Below the pieces are notes generated by a model. It was not told where the DNA came from. It saw only the letters and a program-made list of their open reading frames with translations, and searched no databases. Positions 9,800 to 22,676 of a stretch of DNA of 64,000 nt are shown in pieces. A program made the translations under genes and the position numbers. Location of the stretch: the NCBI GenBank assembly GCA_001600455.1, contig BCKC01000002.1, forward strand, positions 5,359,682 through 5,423,681, written 5' to 3'. Source of the stretch: Endocalyx cinctus. Lineage: Eukaryota; Ascomycota; Sordariomycetes; Amphisphaeriales; Apiosporaceae. The first letter of the stretch is position 1, and each line of letters begins with the position of its first letter.

Positions 9800-12700
9800 T
9801 TAGAAGAGACTAAAATATTTTCGCGTGCGAGCGGAATAGCGTGCCATGACATCCCATCCTCGTTTCATAATACTGTTACGCACTTTCGAGCGACATACTG
9901 CCTGATCGCAGCTATTATCAAACCAGCCAACCGCGAGATCATCTGCCCACCAGATTTTGTCTTCGCCGTTCACTTTTGAGGTAATAAGCAACGAGGTCAA
10001 ACCATGGAATCCAATCATTATGACTGGTTTCAAAGTACAATTCTCCATGGCTGCACAAGCAGGGACAAGTGCCGTCTGTGAAATCACCATGCGATCCTGC
10101 GACGACTTTTGGTCGTATGTCATACCTGTGAAACTGAACTCACATTGCGAGTCTTTGGAATCACAGCCGAGACTGATGCCATAGAAATTGAATTGGAAGC
10201 AAGATGAAAATTTCTGAGGGCCGACGCTGATCACTGCAGCATCCTTGGGCACATCGGGACTGCTTAGGTTTGAAATAGTTGCAGGCGTAAACTGGAGCAT
10301 GAGATTTCCCGATGATGGTTTAAATGGATCTGGAGGCGGCGGAAGAACATCAAAGCCTTGGGAGAACCAGAATCTATGATATGGGCTAAACATAGGCATT
10401 GGCTTTGCGTCTTTAGGATCATCGCTCACGAGCGCCGGGAGATCATCCAACTACTCGATTATTAGTGAAACTATTTTGATAAAATCTTGGTGATCAAAGT
10501 ACTTACATTCAATGTGAAATTCCCAGTGTCTCCTGGATATCCGCAAGTGCTGCTTGAAGAGGGGTTTGACATCGTCGCAGATCCTGCCTCAGAAGAGCGA
10601 ATGGTAACGGTAGATAATGTTGTTCGGGAAGTACTGGCGGAGTCAGAAGCTGATTCTGATGCAGATATGTCTCTCGCAAATTGATATCCACCAGGGGAGT
10701 TAGTTGGAGATGGGAACGAGCTTGTGGTGGTTGCTCCACCGATATCAACTGAACTGGATGATGGGACAATAGCACACCAGGAAAGAGTCTGTGTTGAAAC
10801 GACGACAGTAGTCATGGATAAACACCCAGGCGGAGAGTCTGGGCTCGATGGAGTAGGGGAAACTGGAGGAGGCATGCTTGGCATCAATGGTAGAGATACC
10901 GATGACTCTCCAGTTGCCTCGTCTGTGCAAGAAGTGGTTGTCTCGGACACTTCAGTGGGTACGCTAGTTGTAGCATTCCATCCACTTATTGGTACTGACG
11001 AGATTGGGCCTCGTGATGCAGTTGAAGGAGACTCTGGCATAGCACCAGATTCTCCAGCTGTACTTGTTTCGGAGAACGAGGTTGAATCACTCTCAGGGAC
11101 GCCCGTAACAGATTCTAGAAAGAATAGTGTCAGATCTCATAATAAAAATTTGGAGGTTAATTGGCTGAAAATATTTCTGAAAAGGAGCATCAAAAAAAGG
11201 CAACACTTACCACCTGGATATGATGACCCCTGCACGATAACAGTCAGAGTCTGAGTAGGTTCTCCAGGCACAGTCGGATTCAGCGTAATCGTGCTTAAAA
11301 GAGGTTCAGTTTCGGTAGCTGAGCCAGAGTCAGTTATTGTCAGCGTAGGAATTACAGTGACAACACTGTCTCCTCCACTAGGTGAAAGACTCGATTCGCT
11401 GGCTTCAGTAGTGGGCTGAGATACCCCATAGCCACCGTTTTGATCAGAGTCTGCAGAAGAAGGAGTTGATGAAATACTGCTTCCACCAAAGCCTGGTGTG
11501 GTGTTCTGATCGGAACCTGGAGCGGTGCTTTCACCTGATCCAGAGCTCAGGATGCTGGTTTCAGAACCACTGCCAGGCTGGGTTGCAGAGGTGGATTCTC
11601 CATAGCTTGATATACCTGCGACGGTAGGACTACCTTCGCCGCCAGCCCCGAAGCTTGTTGCCGGCGAAAGTGTCACAGTAATTATTGGTGTGGATGTCAC
11701 TTGACCAGAGCTAGTCTCAATCTTAGAGGAACTGCCAGTTCCGGTTTCACCCTCGGGGCCTGATGCAGTCCCCTCGCTACCTGTTCCACCTGGGGAATTA
11801 GATTCTCCAGAGTTGCTAGATGACTGAGCAGGGGCTGTAACCGTCAGAGTGGGCGTAACACCGGAGTCACCGGACTCTTCAGGTCCAGAACCACTTGTGG
11901 ATTCACCAGGAACAGTCAATGTCATGGTTGGCGTAACACCTTCAGTACCTGAGGATCCTTCTTCAGGTCCACTGGCTTCAGGTGTTCCACCCATAACGGT
12001 GACTGTGAAGGTTGGAGAGCCGCCAAGACTGCTAGAGTCACTGGTCTCAGGAGAAGTGGACTGGCTGCTGAGACTTCCTTCGCTTTCTGGACCTCCAGGA
12101 ACTACAGTGTCACTTGGTGAACTTCCAGGTACAGTAAGTGTCATAGTTGGCGTTACGCCTTGGGCTCCTGAAGTATCTTCTCCGGGGACAACAGATTCAG
12201 GGCTTCCGGCTGAAACAGTGAGCGTGAGAGTCGGGTTGGTGCCTACACTACCAGTATTCTCCCCTCCTGGAGCATTGGAGCCGCTTGGAGATTTCGGAAC
12301 AGTAATAGTATAAGTTGGACCGTTGGGAATAGTAACTGTGAAAGTCGGCTCTTCGCTGCCAAAGGCAGTGAAAGATTCTGGTACAGTAGCCGTAATAGTT
12401 GGGTTGATACCTTCACTAGAATTTGGCCCAGTCATAACGCCACTGCCACTGGAAGATTGAGGAACAGTGACAGTGAAAGTGGGTCCATTTGGAACTGTAA
12501 TGGTGAGAGTCGGGCTACCCCCTTCACCGGGCGTCCCTCCATTAGGAAAGCCTGAGATGTTCGATGATTGAGGAATAGTGGTAGTGAGTGTTTGTCCATT
12601 TGGAGCGGTGACTGTAAAGGTTGGACCTTCTCCACTAGGACTCTCTCCGCCTGGAAAGTTCGAGCCGCTTGGGCTCCCAGAACTGCTTGAGGACTCAGGA

Positions 12701-15700
12701 ACGGCGACGGTGTAAGTTGGGCCACCATTGGGTGCAGTAAGTGTGAGCGTTAAACATTCAGTACTGGGACTATCTCCGGTTGGATTACCAGTGATGGTTG
12801 GGGATTCAGGAATAGTAGTGGTAATTGTTGGTCCATTGGGGATAGTAAGTGTAAGGGCCGACCCTTCACCACTAGAGCTCTCGCCACCTGGGTTCCCAGA
12901 ACTGCCTGGGGACTCAGGGACGGTGACGGTGTAAGTTGGGCCGCCATTAGGTGCAGTGAGTGTGAGCGTTAAACATTCAGTACTAGAACTCTCCCCGCTC
13001 GGGTTTCCAGTGGAATTTGGAGATTCGGGAACGGTGACAGTAAATGTTGGCCCGTTTGGAGCGGTCAGGGTAAGAATTGGACCCTCGCCTCCAGAAGTTT
13101 CACCGCCTGGACCACCAGTGCTGCTGGAATATTCAGGAACATCGACGGTGAGAGTTGGGCCATTGGGGACGGTAAGTGTGAAGGTCGAGCCTTCGTCGCC
13201 GGGGCTCTCTCCACTAGGCGTACCAGATCCGCCAGAGGATTCAGGGATGGTTACAGTGTAAGTTGGGCCGCTGTTGGGAGCAGTTAGGGTAAGAGTTGCA
13301 CCTTCGCCGTTCAATCCTCCAGTAGCGGAGGAACTTTCTTGGGATGGTGAAGTCTGTTCACTGCCCGGTGTCGAGTATGCTGGAGAACTGCTTAAAGACC
13401 CAGAAGGAATTGTTAAAGTTGGACCTCCCGGGACTGTAAAGGTTGCCAGCGGAGTTGTACTCTCTGGGCTAGAACTCTCTTCTCCGGGGCTACTTGTCTC
13501 AAGTGGTCCACCTGCGATTGTCCCTTCACCACCGGATCCATTGGCAGATTCAGGGATTGTGACGGTAAGGGTAGGCCCTCCGGAAATAGTAAATGTCGCG
13601 GTCGGATTGCTGCCCTCTCCACTGGGGCTACCGGCACCAGGAACTTCAGAACCGCTGGGAGATCCAGCGGGATATCCACCGGGGTTGGTGAGAGTGAGGG
13701 TGAGTGGTGGCAGAGCACCTTGACTACTGGCACCATTTTCGCTTGGATTGCCAGATACACTTGGAGATCCACCTTGAACAGTTGAGCCACTTTCGGCAGG
13801 GACACTAGACTCACTAGGGTAGACTGTAGTCGTGGGGAAAGTGGGTGAAGGAAGACTTTGACCCGCAGCACTTTCTGATCCATATGGCACAGAGCTACTT
13901 GGAGACCAACCAGGCACAGTAAGAGTAAGGGTTGGGCCTCCAGGAATAGTGACGGTGAGGTCAGGGCTACTCCCTGGTCCACCAAGACTACTTTCACCCG
14001 GTGTACCGGAACCGGTTGGTAAACTTGAGGGAGCAGTAGCAGTAAGTGTTGGATAAGTTCCAACACCACTTGGGCTATTTTCTCCCTGGGAATTGGAACC
14101 ACCAGGAGACTCAGCAGGTATAGTGAGCGTCGGCCCACCAGGAATTGTTACTGTTAATGGAGAACCAGCTGGGGAAATAACTGGCACGGTGATTGTCGAC
14201 CCGCCAGCAATAGTGACTGGAGAAAACGAGCTAGGGCTCTGGCCTGGTTGGTTTGGGGAACTAGAACCATTTGGAGACCCAGGAGGAAGAGTGAGAGTCG
14301 GACCGTTAGGGATTGTGACTGTGAGTGTCGGATAGCTCCCTTGACCAGTTTCACCAGGAATCCCAGAATCAGTGAGGGAACCAATCGGGACAGTGACTGT
14401 AGACCCACCTGGAATGATAATAGTAAGAGAAGAATCGGGGCTCTGACCGCCTTCTGCTGGGGCACTAGAGCTACTGGGGGGTGGCGGGGAGTTGGTAAGG
14501 CTCGGCATATTGGAGAGAGTGACTGTGAGTGTTGGACTGACACCCGGGCCCCCTTCTCCGGTTACGCTAGGACCACTGGGAGACTCGCCAGGGGCAGATA
14601 GAGCTGGTGTGGTACCCTCACCTGGGTTGCTCGAACCACTGGGATAACCATTGGTCAGGGTAAGTGTGGCAATCGGTGAACCTGTTGTATCACCAATACC
14701 ACTTGGACTTTCCCCTGGGATGTTGGTACTGCTAGGGGAACTGCCGGGTATAGAAAACATAGTGCTTGGGCTGGCGCCCTGTCCTCCTGGGATACCAGTA
14801 TCACTTGGAGAGCCACCAGGAGCAGTGTAGGTGAGAGTTGGGCTGACACCTTCGCTGCTGGATATAGCCGTATCACTAGGAGATCCACCCGGGATAGTTA
14901 AAGTTGGGTTACTTCCTTGGCCGGCTGAATTACCAGAGCCAGTGGGAGACCAGCCGGGGATAGTGATGGTAAGAGTTGGCAGCACACTTCCTCCGGGACC
15001 ACCTGCACCACCAGGAATGGTCTCGGATTCAGAAGAGCATGGTGTCGTGTCTGAAGCCGTAGGCGCAATCGTCGTGTCTTCACCTGTCTCTGAACCACCG
15101 AGGACAGTGATGGTCACATCACCGCCGCTTTCACCAGCAGGAACTGTAATAGTAGATAGACCGTTCTGGGTCGGTGACTCTCCGGAAGGTGAACTAACAC
15201 CGAAAGGCCCGGGTGAAGAAGGAGTGACAAAGCCAGGTGAAGTACTTCCTTGGCCAGCTGGAGTGCCTTGACTAGCAGGGGAAATAACCGTATATGTGTG
15301 AGTTGTCGGGGCTGAATTACCAGGCCCCGAAGGCAAGGTTACAGTGAGGAACCCAGTAGTCCATGGTACATCACCAGAGGGCCCCGTGGTGCACGGCAGA
15401 GTCTCCGTAACTGACGGTATCCATGAGCTGGAGGCGCCAACAGAAGGTCCAGAAGCGGTGGCGATGGTTGTGAAGGGCCACGAAGTATCGGGACCAGAAC
15501 CACCTTGACCAGGTGAGACAGAGATAGTGGAAATGACAGTGGAGAAAATAGTTGAGACAACAGTTGGTACGATGTCGGGGGTGAGTGTGACGAAGACAGT
15601 CGTGGGCTCAAGTGCAGGGCAAGTCTCTTGGCCAGATCCAGAGGGGCCAAAGCCAGTTCCACTGGTTGAAAAACCGCCAGAACCGGGAGCTTGAGTGTAC

Positions 15701-16339
15701 AGGGCAGAACCAGTAGTTTCAGTCGTTGGATTACCAGAGGAGGACATGACGGAACCAGAAAGATCAGTCGAAGGATTCTCAGAGCCACTACCAGATCCGA
15801 AAGGGCCCCAGGTAGGAGAACCAGATGTTGGCATACCAGACACAGAGCTCAAAGTGACAGTAATAACGATCGGTTGTGAAGGAGTTTGGTCAGTAGATCC
15901 AGAGCTGCCAACTCTAGGAGCACCGGTTGTAGAACTACCAGATCCAGGAATCACAGAACTAGGCATACCACTAGAGGAGCTTCCGGATCCTAACGATTCA
16001 GATGCCGGATAGCTATTTGAAGGAGTGCCAGGGCTACCATTGTAAGATGAGGAGGGGCTTGGATAGATAGTGATGACAGTGGCTTGTTGGGTTCCAGTTT
16101 GATCACCAGTACCAAACTCGCCAGTAGAAGAACCTCCAGACCCAACTCCAGATTCGGGACCATTATAAGTAGAGCCAGGTCTATTGATTAAAAGAGAAAA
16201 TGTCAGCATGTCAACCGCCAAGAGAATATATGATATTAACTGAACGAACGACAACTTACCCATTGCCATAATTTTGAGCTGATGACAAAGTCGCGAATCC
16301 AAAGGTACCAAGGGCGCCTAGGAGGGCGTTCCCACGCAT
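9800..16339 (-). CDS. Giant secreted mucin-like protein with Ser/Thr/Gly/Pro repeats and a conserved C-terminal domain
   Basis: Four exons: 16339-16260, 16180-11211, 11114-10507 and 10450-9800. Introns of 79, 96 and 56 nt have GTAAGT donors and phases 2, 1 and 0. The total is 6,309 nt, or 2,102 residues. Exon 1 encodes a signal peptide (MRGNALLGALGTFGFATLSSA). Exon 2 is about 1,650 residues of low-complexity Ser/Thr/Gly/Pro with a recurring beta-type unit, TLTVT(I/V)PNGPT(F/Y)TVTVPES, separated by GESPSGEG-like linkers, as in heavily O-glycosylated cell-wall proteins. Exon 4 holds a folded domain with FNFYGISLGCDS and four or more Cys, of a type I recall at the C-terminus of other fungal mucin-like proteins. 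No GPI signal is seen. Likely extracellular or wall-bound; adhesion or surface protection is only a guess. The long open frames on the other strand are shadows of the repeats. Confidence 0.88.
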
Positions 16340-17694
16340 CGTGGGCGAGAGTGAATGTACACCTGGGACGGTGACGAAGAAGTGCTGACGAGATTGTACG
16401 ACAGATAGAAAGATACTAGAATTATCAAATGGGGAAAAATGACTTGGTAATAGGTTTTATTGATCGCTCTAGGGTAGTGAAAATGAATGACTGGAGGATA
16501 TTCGTAGGTTGATGAAGAAATTAATGAAGAGAGGAAGAGCTGAAGAGACGGATGAGAAGAAGAAAAAGAGTGAGAGAGAAGAAGAGGAAAATAATTTTTT
16601 CTTGGTCTGAAGAGGAATATGAAAAAAGGGTTTTTTAGTGTCATACTCAATATTTCTTGTTCCTTCTCTATTATTATCTTCTTCCATATCTTAGATGTCA
16701 TCATCGTCATGTCCATGAAAAAGGGGAAGCTGCGAATAGTATTTGTGAAAGTCGACATGACATCAAGCCAATGATAAGGCCTAACGCTATCTTAGAGTAT
16801 AACAAATTACCTTCCACCAAGTTAAATTATCGTTGTCTCTTTCTTATGGCTTTCTAAAGACTGTCTCGAAAAGATCGTAATGGCAATCCCAAGATATACC
16901 CGTGGACGCATTGGGGGAGGAACCTAGAGCCCCTGGAAATCATATTATGGATCTATCCATGTGGAAACTTCTAAAGTTAAGCTATTCAAAAAAGCACGTC
17001 ACTCATCTCGTCAATCACGTAGGGAAATATAATAACTTACGTAGGTAACTACTGGATTGGAACGGAATGGTATTTACGTAATTGATGTCATGATGTGTGT
17101 AGTTAGAAGCGATACGCTTTCCTCGACCTTAGTTCATATGTTGGAAATATTCAAATATACTGGACTCATCATTGCAGGGCAGGCCTCGTTTTGCTTTTAG
17201 TGATTAATGCCATGACCACTACATAGGATGTTGTTAAGATGTGACGTCTCTCAGCACTTATGATTAATGATTATTGAAATGATGTTGTCGAAAGTAGGGC
17301 TTCGAATATATCGCATCTGTACACGCTGCAATGAGTAGGTCAACCCAACTTCTAGTCACGGTGTTGGAAATAGTTTCATTAAGGTTCCGGTTGTCCATGT
17401 AGGGTATAAAGAGGAGAAACGACAACTCTAGTAAAAAAAAAAAAAAAAAAACTAAATGCATGTTAATCTTCATAGGTAATAGCCATGATTCTGTTTCGAG
17501 TATTTATAATTTATACTATATCTTGACATGTTGCTTTGCTTTTAATTATGTTCGTAAGAATAATAGTAGTCAATTACTCATTTTTACATGAACTAGAGTA
17601 TAAGCAAGCAACTTTATTTGATAGTTTATTTCTATCTATTTGTTGAGACAATCAAGGTATAACCAGATACCAGGGCCTACAGTATTCTACAACT
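16340..17694. other. Intergenic, upstream region of the mucin-like gene
   Basis: Purine/pyrimidine-rich stretches (16500-16700) and an A18 run near 17433-17450. No coding sequence is supported. Confidence 0.6.
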
Positions 17695-18643
17695 CTATAC
17701 AGGATCATCCACGTACGGTGGTGGCGGTTCATCAGGCTCATCCGCATGCTCCCGCGGTTCTTCAGGCACGCCGACTGGTACCCTATTCTGCACCTCGAGC
17801 TTAGCCGTCCAAAGAGCCGCGCCAGACGTAGACGTCAAAAGGAAAAAGAAGGACAGGATAGGTATCAGTTGCAGCAACATGGCCACCGTCCCGAACCAGG
17901 TATAATCCCACGAACGATCTCTGACGGCCTTTTTACGTTCTTTCTTCGTCATGCCCCGTAGATCAAACCATCGATAATGCGCAAATGTCCCTAACCGCGC
18001 GCCGGTTATGATGATGAAGGCCGGCGTCCCCACGTACGGGATAAAATTGAGCGGCAGGCAAAAAATCAATTCAATGATTTGGATCAGGCTCCATGGTTGA
18101 ATTACGGCCGGGCTCGTCGGTTTGCCAAGTTTCTTAACCGAATTGGGGGCTTCTGGGAAAAGGAGGCGGTGGGGGGCGACGAGGTCCTCGAAACCATTGT
18201 CGATAAGCGTTGCCTGCGTTGTTTCGTCAGTTTGAAAGTCGCGCGAATAAAGTAGAAAGGGTTAGAAAACACAGGGAAAATCTTACATCAAAAACATCCA
18301 CACGGCATTCATCTACGAAGAATCCCTCAAACAAACCCTGGATAATCACCAAACCCTCTCCTAGTACCAAGACAGTAGCGTTAAACCAAGCAGCGTATCC
18401 ATGAAGAATGGCAAGAAATGCGAACTGGGGCAGGAATGCAAAAGTAAATAGTATAAAGTATACTATTAGCGAGAGAATTGATAATGGAAGCAGGCGACCA
18501 GCGAAGAGAGGATAGTAGGCTGGATGACGGAGGAAATAATATATGCCCCGTAGAGGATACGAGCCAGCGATCAAGGCGCGATATAGGTAATTGTATGGCC
18601 TTTCAAGATGCCGTAAAGGCGGTGGAGTGTTTTGGATATCCAT
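17695..18643 (-). CDS. EI24/RRT8-like multi-pass membrane protein
   Basis: Two exons, 18643-18287 and 18213-17695, joined in phase 0 across a 73-nt intron (GTAAGA donor, CTGAC branch, GCAG acceptor), give 291 residues. The protein begins with a cytosolic stretch ending in SYPLRGIYYFLRHP, typical of the fungal RRT8/LDS outer-spore-wall and lipid-droplet proteins of the EI24 superfamily. Hydrophobic segments follow (about residues 50-70, 75-95, 165-190 and 220-245). The conserved LPLNFIPYVGTPAF and LWTAKLEVQ motifs are also present. The C-terminus is a proline-rich acidic tail (DEPPPPYVDD). In yeast, Rrt8 is linked to lipid droplets and spore-wall assembly; here that role is inferred from family only. 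Confidence 0.82.
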
Positions 18644-19461
18644 ATCTATATATACTACAGTTGTATTCCATAAAATGAGGAAGTAGAAGAAGATGAAGCT
18701 TGAGGTTCTTGTAAACTAAATGAAATTATACGCAGTAATTCTACTGGTTGCTAAATAGATGTCGGGCTACGGCTGATGTTGAAAGTCCCCTAAGCCAAGC
18801 CAAATACAATTGACGTAGCCAGTTTAACCTAGCTTATCGATAGCCTAACAACCTTACTTATGGTCCGCGTGACATCATCTTATTCAACATTAATGAGTAA
18901 CGCCCCACGTTTAAGTACTCCCGAGGTCCTTATGTTACAAGCCCCTGTATTTATGGATATCAAAGGCGAGATATTCCCTTACTTTGTATTTATATCTGGA
19001 CAGCTGGATTGATACTAACAATTCGAACAAGATATTTGATGAGACCCGTTAGTTGATCTAAAATTCTGAATATGCCCTCCAAAAGATCTAAGTACCTACC
19101 TAGGTACTTAGTAACCATTGCTAGTCACTAGGTACTAGTACACATGCCCCCGGCCACTGAAAATACGCCCAAAATATTTGGCCATGCTGAAACATTATTT
19201 TACACGATTTATAGTCAATCCGGTTTCGCCTTGGTGTGATTTGTATGGTTCTAACAACCTTGGAAAGGTATTTAGGTAGTCATATGATCTATTAATACCA
19301 ATTATTTTCGATTCACCGAGCCGAAACACTTTGTCGCGGACACTAGTAATTCATAGGATTTGGGAGGCATATATCTATGGATCTATGCCATTTACCTATG
19401 GACTGTGCATATGATGCCGGATCGATCGGCGCTTTGAAAAAGCTCAATACACTTTTTCGCC
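18644..19461. other. Intergenic
   Basis: No gene seen. A cluster of related short words around 19085-19140 (AGTACCTACCTAGGTACTTAG and ACTAGGTACTAGT) forms small palindromes that could be a local hairpin. Confidence 0.5.
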
Positions 19462-20673
19462 CTACTTCATAAAACCCTCAACCATCCCTGCCGCCCTGGC
19501 AACCAAATCTCTCACTTCCTCAGGCAACGTCGCGTTCTGCGCCTCTTGAGCAAACCTCTTTCGCCAAAAATCCCACCGACCGCGAGTGAAAAACGGTCCC
19601 TCCGATCGTATGTACCAAGGTAACTTCCTCTCTCTCGCATCGATACTGACTTCTTTCTTATCCAATGCATAGTCTTCGTGTTCTTTTTCGTACATACATT
19701 CACCAGCGATCAATATCCACACCGCCGCTACCGTGAGTGCGTTCTCCATCTGAATGATCGGAGGTGCTGGGTGGTGTAGTCCACTAAATCCAGTAACTTT
19801 CTCTGTGAATTTTACCTCCAGAGAATCTCTCAACGCCCATAAACCATAGATTTGAAAGTCGAAGATATCCGTCGCCGTGAGTCTCGCGACGAATGCATTG
19901 ACGTTTGTCCAGGCGTGTTGCTCCGGGACCGTCCAGCCTGCACCGCACCCACACCCGTCATTCCATGTCTCGCGAGCGCTTGGACCCAACATAAGTAATT
20001 TGCTCCAGAGGCTTCCAGACTCCCAAATCCAGTCCCGCTTGAGAGGAATTGACATTGGCGATGGCGGAGACGGGTCCGGTCTTGCTTTGAAGGCCCTGAC
20101 AAGATCAACTAGCTTGCCCTGTCGAGCATCGTCGGTCCACGGGATGCGCTTCGCCGCGTGGAGGATGCTGTACCACATAGTCCACAGTTGACCTTCTGTC
20201 GTCGGAAGGGCAGCTACTTCTGGACTAGGCTCCGGGATATCCTCCTCGTGTCCCCACTATAATGTAGAATACGCTGTTAGTAAGACGCGGGTAGGGTAAT
20301 TATTCTCGGGGTGTGGAAGGGTAAGAAAATAAAACGCTCCCTCGCGACTTACCATTTCCAACGCGGCTTCAGGTTTATGGAAACGACGTTGCCCGCGCGC
20401 GCTCCTTTCGGCCTTATAACGAGCTTTTCCGTGATCGGCCGTCGAATACGCCTCGTCGATGGTGCCAGCAAGCTTAGAAGTGGTTGTGACTAGGTCCATT
20501 TCGCCGTTCATGTAGGTGTCTATAATATCTGTCTCGCCAGAAAACCACCGACGTAATTTTGAGATAGCGTCAATTTTGGTCGGCTCATCGAGTGTGTCAT
20601 CTTCCGCTATTCTTTCCACCTTCGCATTTTCCTCCTTCATCCGCTTCTCTCTCCGAGCCAATCCTTTAGCCAT
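19462..20673 (-). CDS. DUF3632-like fungal protein
   Basis: Two exons, 20673-20353 and 20256-19462, in phase 0 across a 96-nt intron with a GTAAGT donor and a textbook TACTAAC branch point, give 371 residues. The N-terminus is charged and helical (RREKRMKEENAK), then comes a Trp-rich helical body with WYSILHAAKRIPWTDD, RDWIWESGSLWSKLLMLGPSARETWND and a long C-terminal helix. This pattern is that of the DUF3632 family of ascomycete proteins, which has no known activity; the assignment is from memory of the family. It has no signal peptide or membrane segment, so it is probably cytosolic. Confidence 0.75.
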
Positions 20674-21526
20674 TCTTTCTGAAGAATTCTAGATAGAAAA
20701 AAAAAAAAGGTACTATAAGGAGGGTCGATATAATCTGGGAATAATTCCTAGATTTGAAGATTTATGATATTATTTATATAAAAGTAGTAAGAATGAAAGA
20801 CCATTCCGGGCTACCGAGCTGCCGGGGCTCCAAAAAAAAAAAAATACCCCGTCAGCCCGTGTGACTCAGATCGGCATACCCCCGACCCACGCACATTTCC
20901 ACCCCCGACCACGCAGCTCCAACGTAGTATTTCGGGGTCTATATTCGGGTAGTAAAATAAGCACCAAAATGGATGTGTCATAATTAGATACACCATCCAA
21001 TCGAATTTACTACATATATTTCCTATTTTCTTATTGATAATACCTTCTGACAGGGTGGTGAATAACTAACTAAGGTTGGTTAAGATCAGATATTACAGAA
21101 ATGTTCATACAGTACATACAGTAATAACATAAATAGACCGGCGCAGTTGAGGCTGTGTGAGAAAGACTAAGGCCAGAGCCTCAAAAAAACTATTATTTTC
21201 TGCCACGGTGTAGAGTTCCAAGGTTCCGATCCATTTATTCTATCCCTTACGTCATTACGCGATAGAGACTAGAAGCCTTAACTTTGAAAGGTCCACTGGA
21301 ACAATCCAAACAGTGGATGGATCTCGCTATGCCGTTAATAACCATACGAGTCCAGAATAATTACGCTCCAACTCAATACTAACACTGATGCGAGGACTAC
21401 TTTTGAGTAAACGTTTATATATTTCAATCATTAGCATACATTCATCGAATCTAATAATTTTGAACCGCCTGGCGGTCTTAACAGCCGCTACCGTAAAATC
21501 TGTAATTTCTACAGTGAACCCATAAA
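20674..21526. other. Intergenic
   Basis: No gene seen. There are A-runs at 20699-20708 and 20832-20843. The sequence is moderately AT-rich. Confidence 0.55.
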
Positions 21527-22676
21527 TTAGAGTTGGTCAACCAATTTCTGTGCCGCGTAGTCGACATTTGTTCCCCACGTAAGAGGTTTGGACTGTTTTC
21601 AACACGTTTCATTAGTCTCGATCCAATCCTATTATAGTCGACGAAAAAAAGAAATCAATAAACTTACTTGAATGTATAGAATGCCATCCTCAACAACGGC
21701 CTCGCCATACGAGTCGTACGTCAACTTCTCGACGATGCGAAGCTTAATCTCACCCTTCGAAACAGCCTCGTGGAAGCCCTCGCACAGGAGCTCATCGTCC
21801 TCGAAGTTCTGCCATCCAAGCTGGCTGATGAGACCCTCGAAGTAAGCGCGGGCGTAGCTTCCGATGCAGCTTTGCCAGTCCTGCCTGAGCTCCGTCTTCT
21901 TCCTCTTGCTCTCCTCCGTCAGCTTCGCGAAGATCTCGTCGAAGTTCGGGTTCAGCTTGATGTCGTCCTTGGCCAGGAGCTTTCCGATCTTGACCCGGAT
22001 CTCCTCGATCTTGGGGTCGTACTCCTGTCGGATGTCGCACCGCGCCGCGAAGCTGAGCTTGGGCGCGGCTTCGGCCGGTGCGGGCGCCTCGTTGAGAGCC
22101 TTCATCAAGACGGCCCGCTCGAGAGCGTAGTCGACATTGGTGCCGAGGTAACCCTCGCTAAAGAGAATTCGCAGCTTGCCGTCCTGCACGTCCGCGCCAC
22201 AGTAGGAGAACTTCTTTTGTGTGTCGAAGTCAATTGTTATGACGTGCTTGTCGCAGATGGAGTTGACCTCGGCAACACCGTCTTCACCGAGGCTCTCGGC
22301 ATACTCCTTGAGTCGGTAAATGGCGCCGTTAATGTAGCTGAAAAAAAACCATGATAAGCTTGAGTACCATTTTTTTTTTTTGGCTCTAGAAAGAGAAGTA
22401 GTGATAACTTACGCTGCGATACAGCTTCCTAGAGAGTCCTTCCCGTAGCCATCCTTGGCGTAGGCGTACAGCTGGTTGGGGTTGACTTCCACTGTCCACG
22501 GCGTCTCAAGTACGTCTGAGAGTTGTTTCTCAATATCTGATCTCTTGTTGTCCCATTCATCTCGAACTGTTTATTTGATGTAAGTCCTTTGTCTCGTAGA
22601 ATTTCCAATAAGGGTGATACTTACTGTTCTTGCGAAGTGCAAGAGGAAGCTTCTCGACGGGTGGTAAGGTGGCCAT
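21527..22676 (-). CDS. Unrecognised protein built from two copies of one domain
   Basis: Four exons, 22676-22625, 22566-22413, 22337-21668 and 21592-21527, with introns of 58, 75 and 75 nt (all GTAAGT donors), total 942 nt or 313 residues. I do not recognise the family. It is an internal duplication. Copy 1 (about 18-145) starts IRDEWD and ends GTNVDYALERAVL; copy 2 (about 171-313) starts IRQEYDPK and ends GTNVDYAAQKLVDQL. In both, a helix of the form SCI(A/G)(A/S)Y precedes a charged helix and a short beta stretch (DGKLRI, DGILYI). There is no signal peptide or membrane segment. The last exon is only 21 codons and completes the second copy, which supports the splice model. The reading with the GTAAGT kept would end in a short nonsense tail. 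Confidence 0.8.

Noticed and set aside
10724..11254. Plus-strand ORFs (also 11849-12313, 12956-13261, 13274-13723, 14831-15271) opposite the mucin gene
   Set aside because: They are antisense shadows of the Ser/Thr/Gly repeats, with valine/glycine/proline low complexity and no start context.
16318..16758. 146-residue minus ORF upstream of the mucin-like gene
   Set aside because: It covers purine/pyrimidine-rich promoter DNA and overlaps the true signal-peptide exon in another frame.
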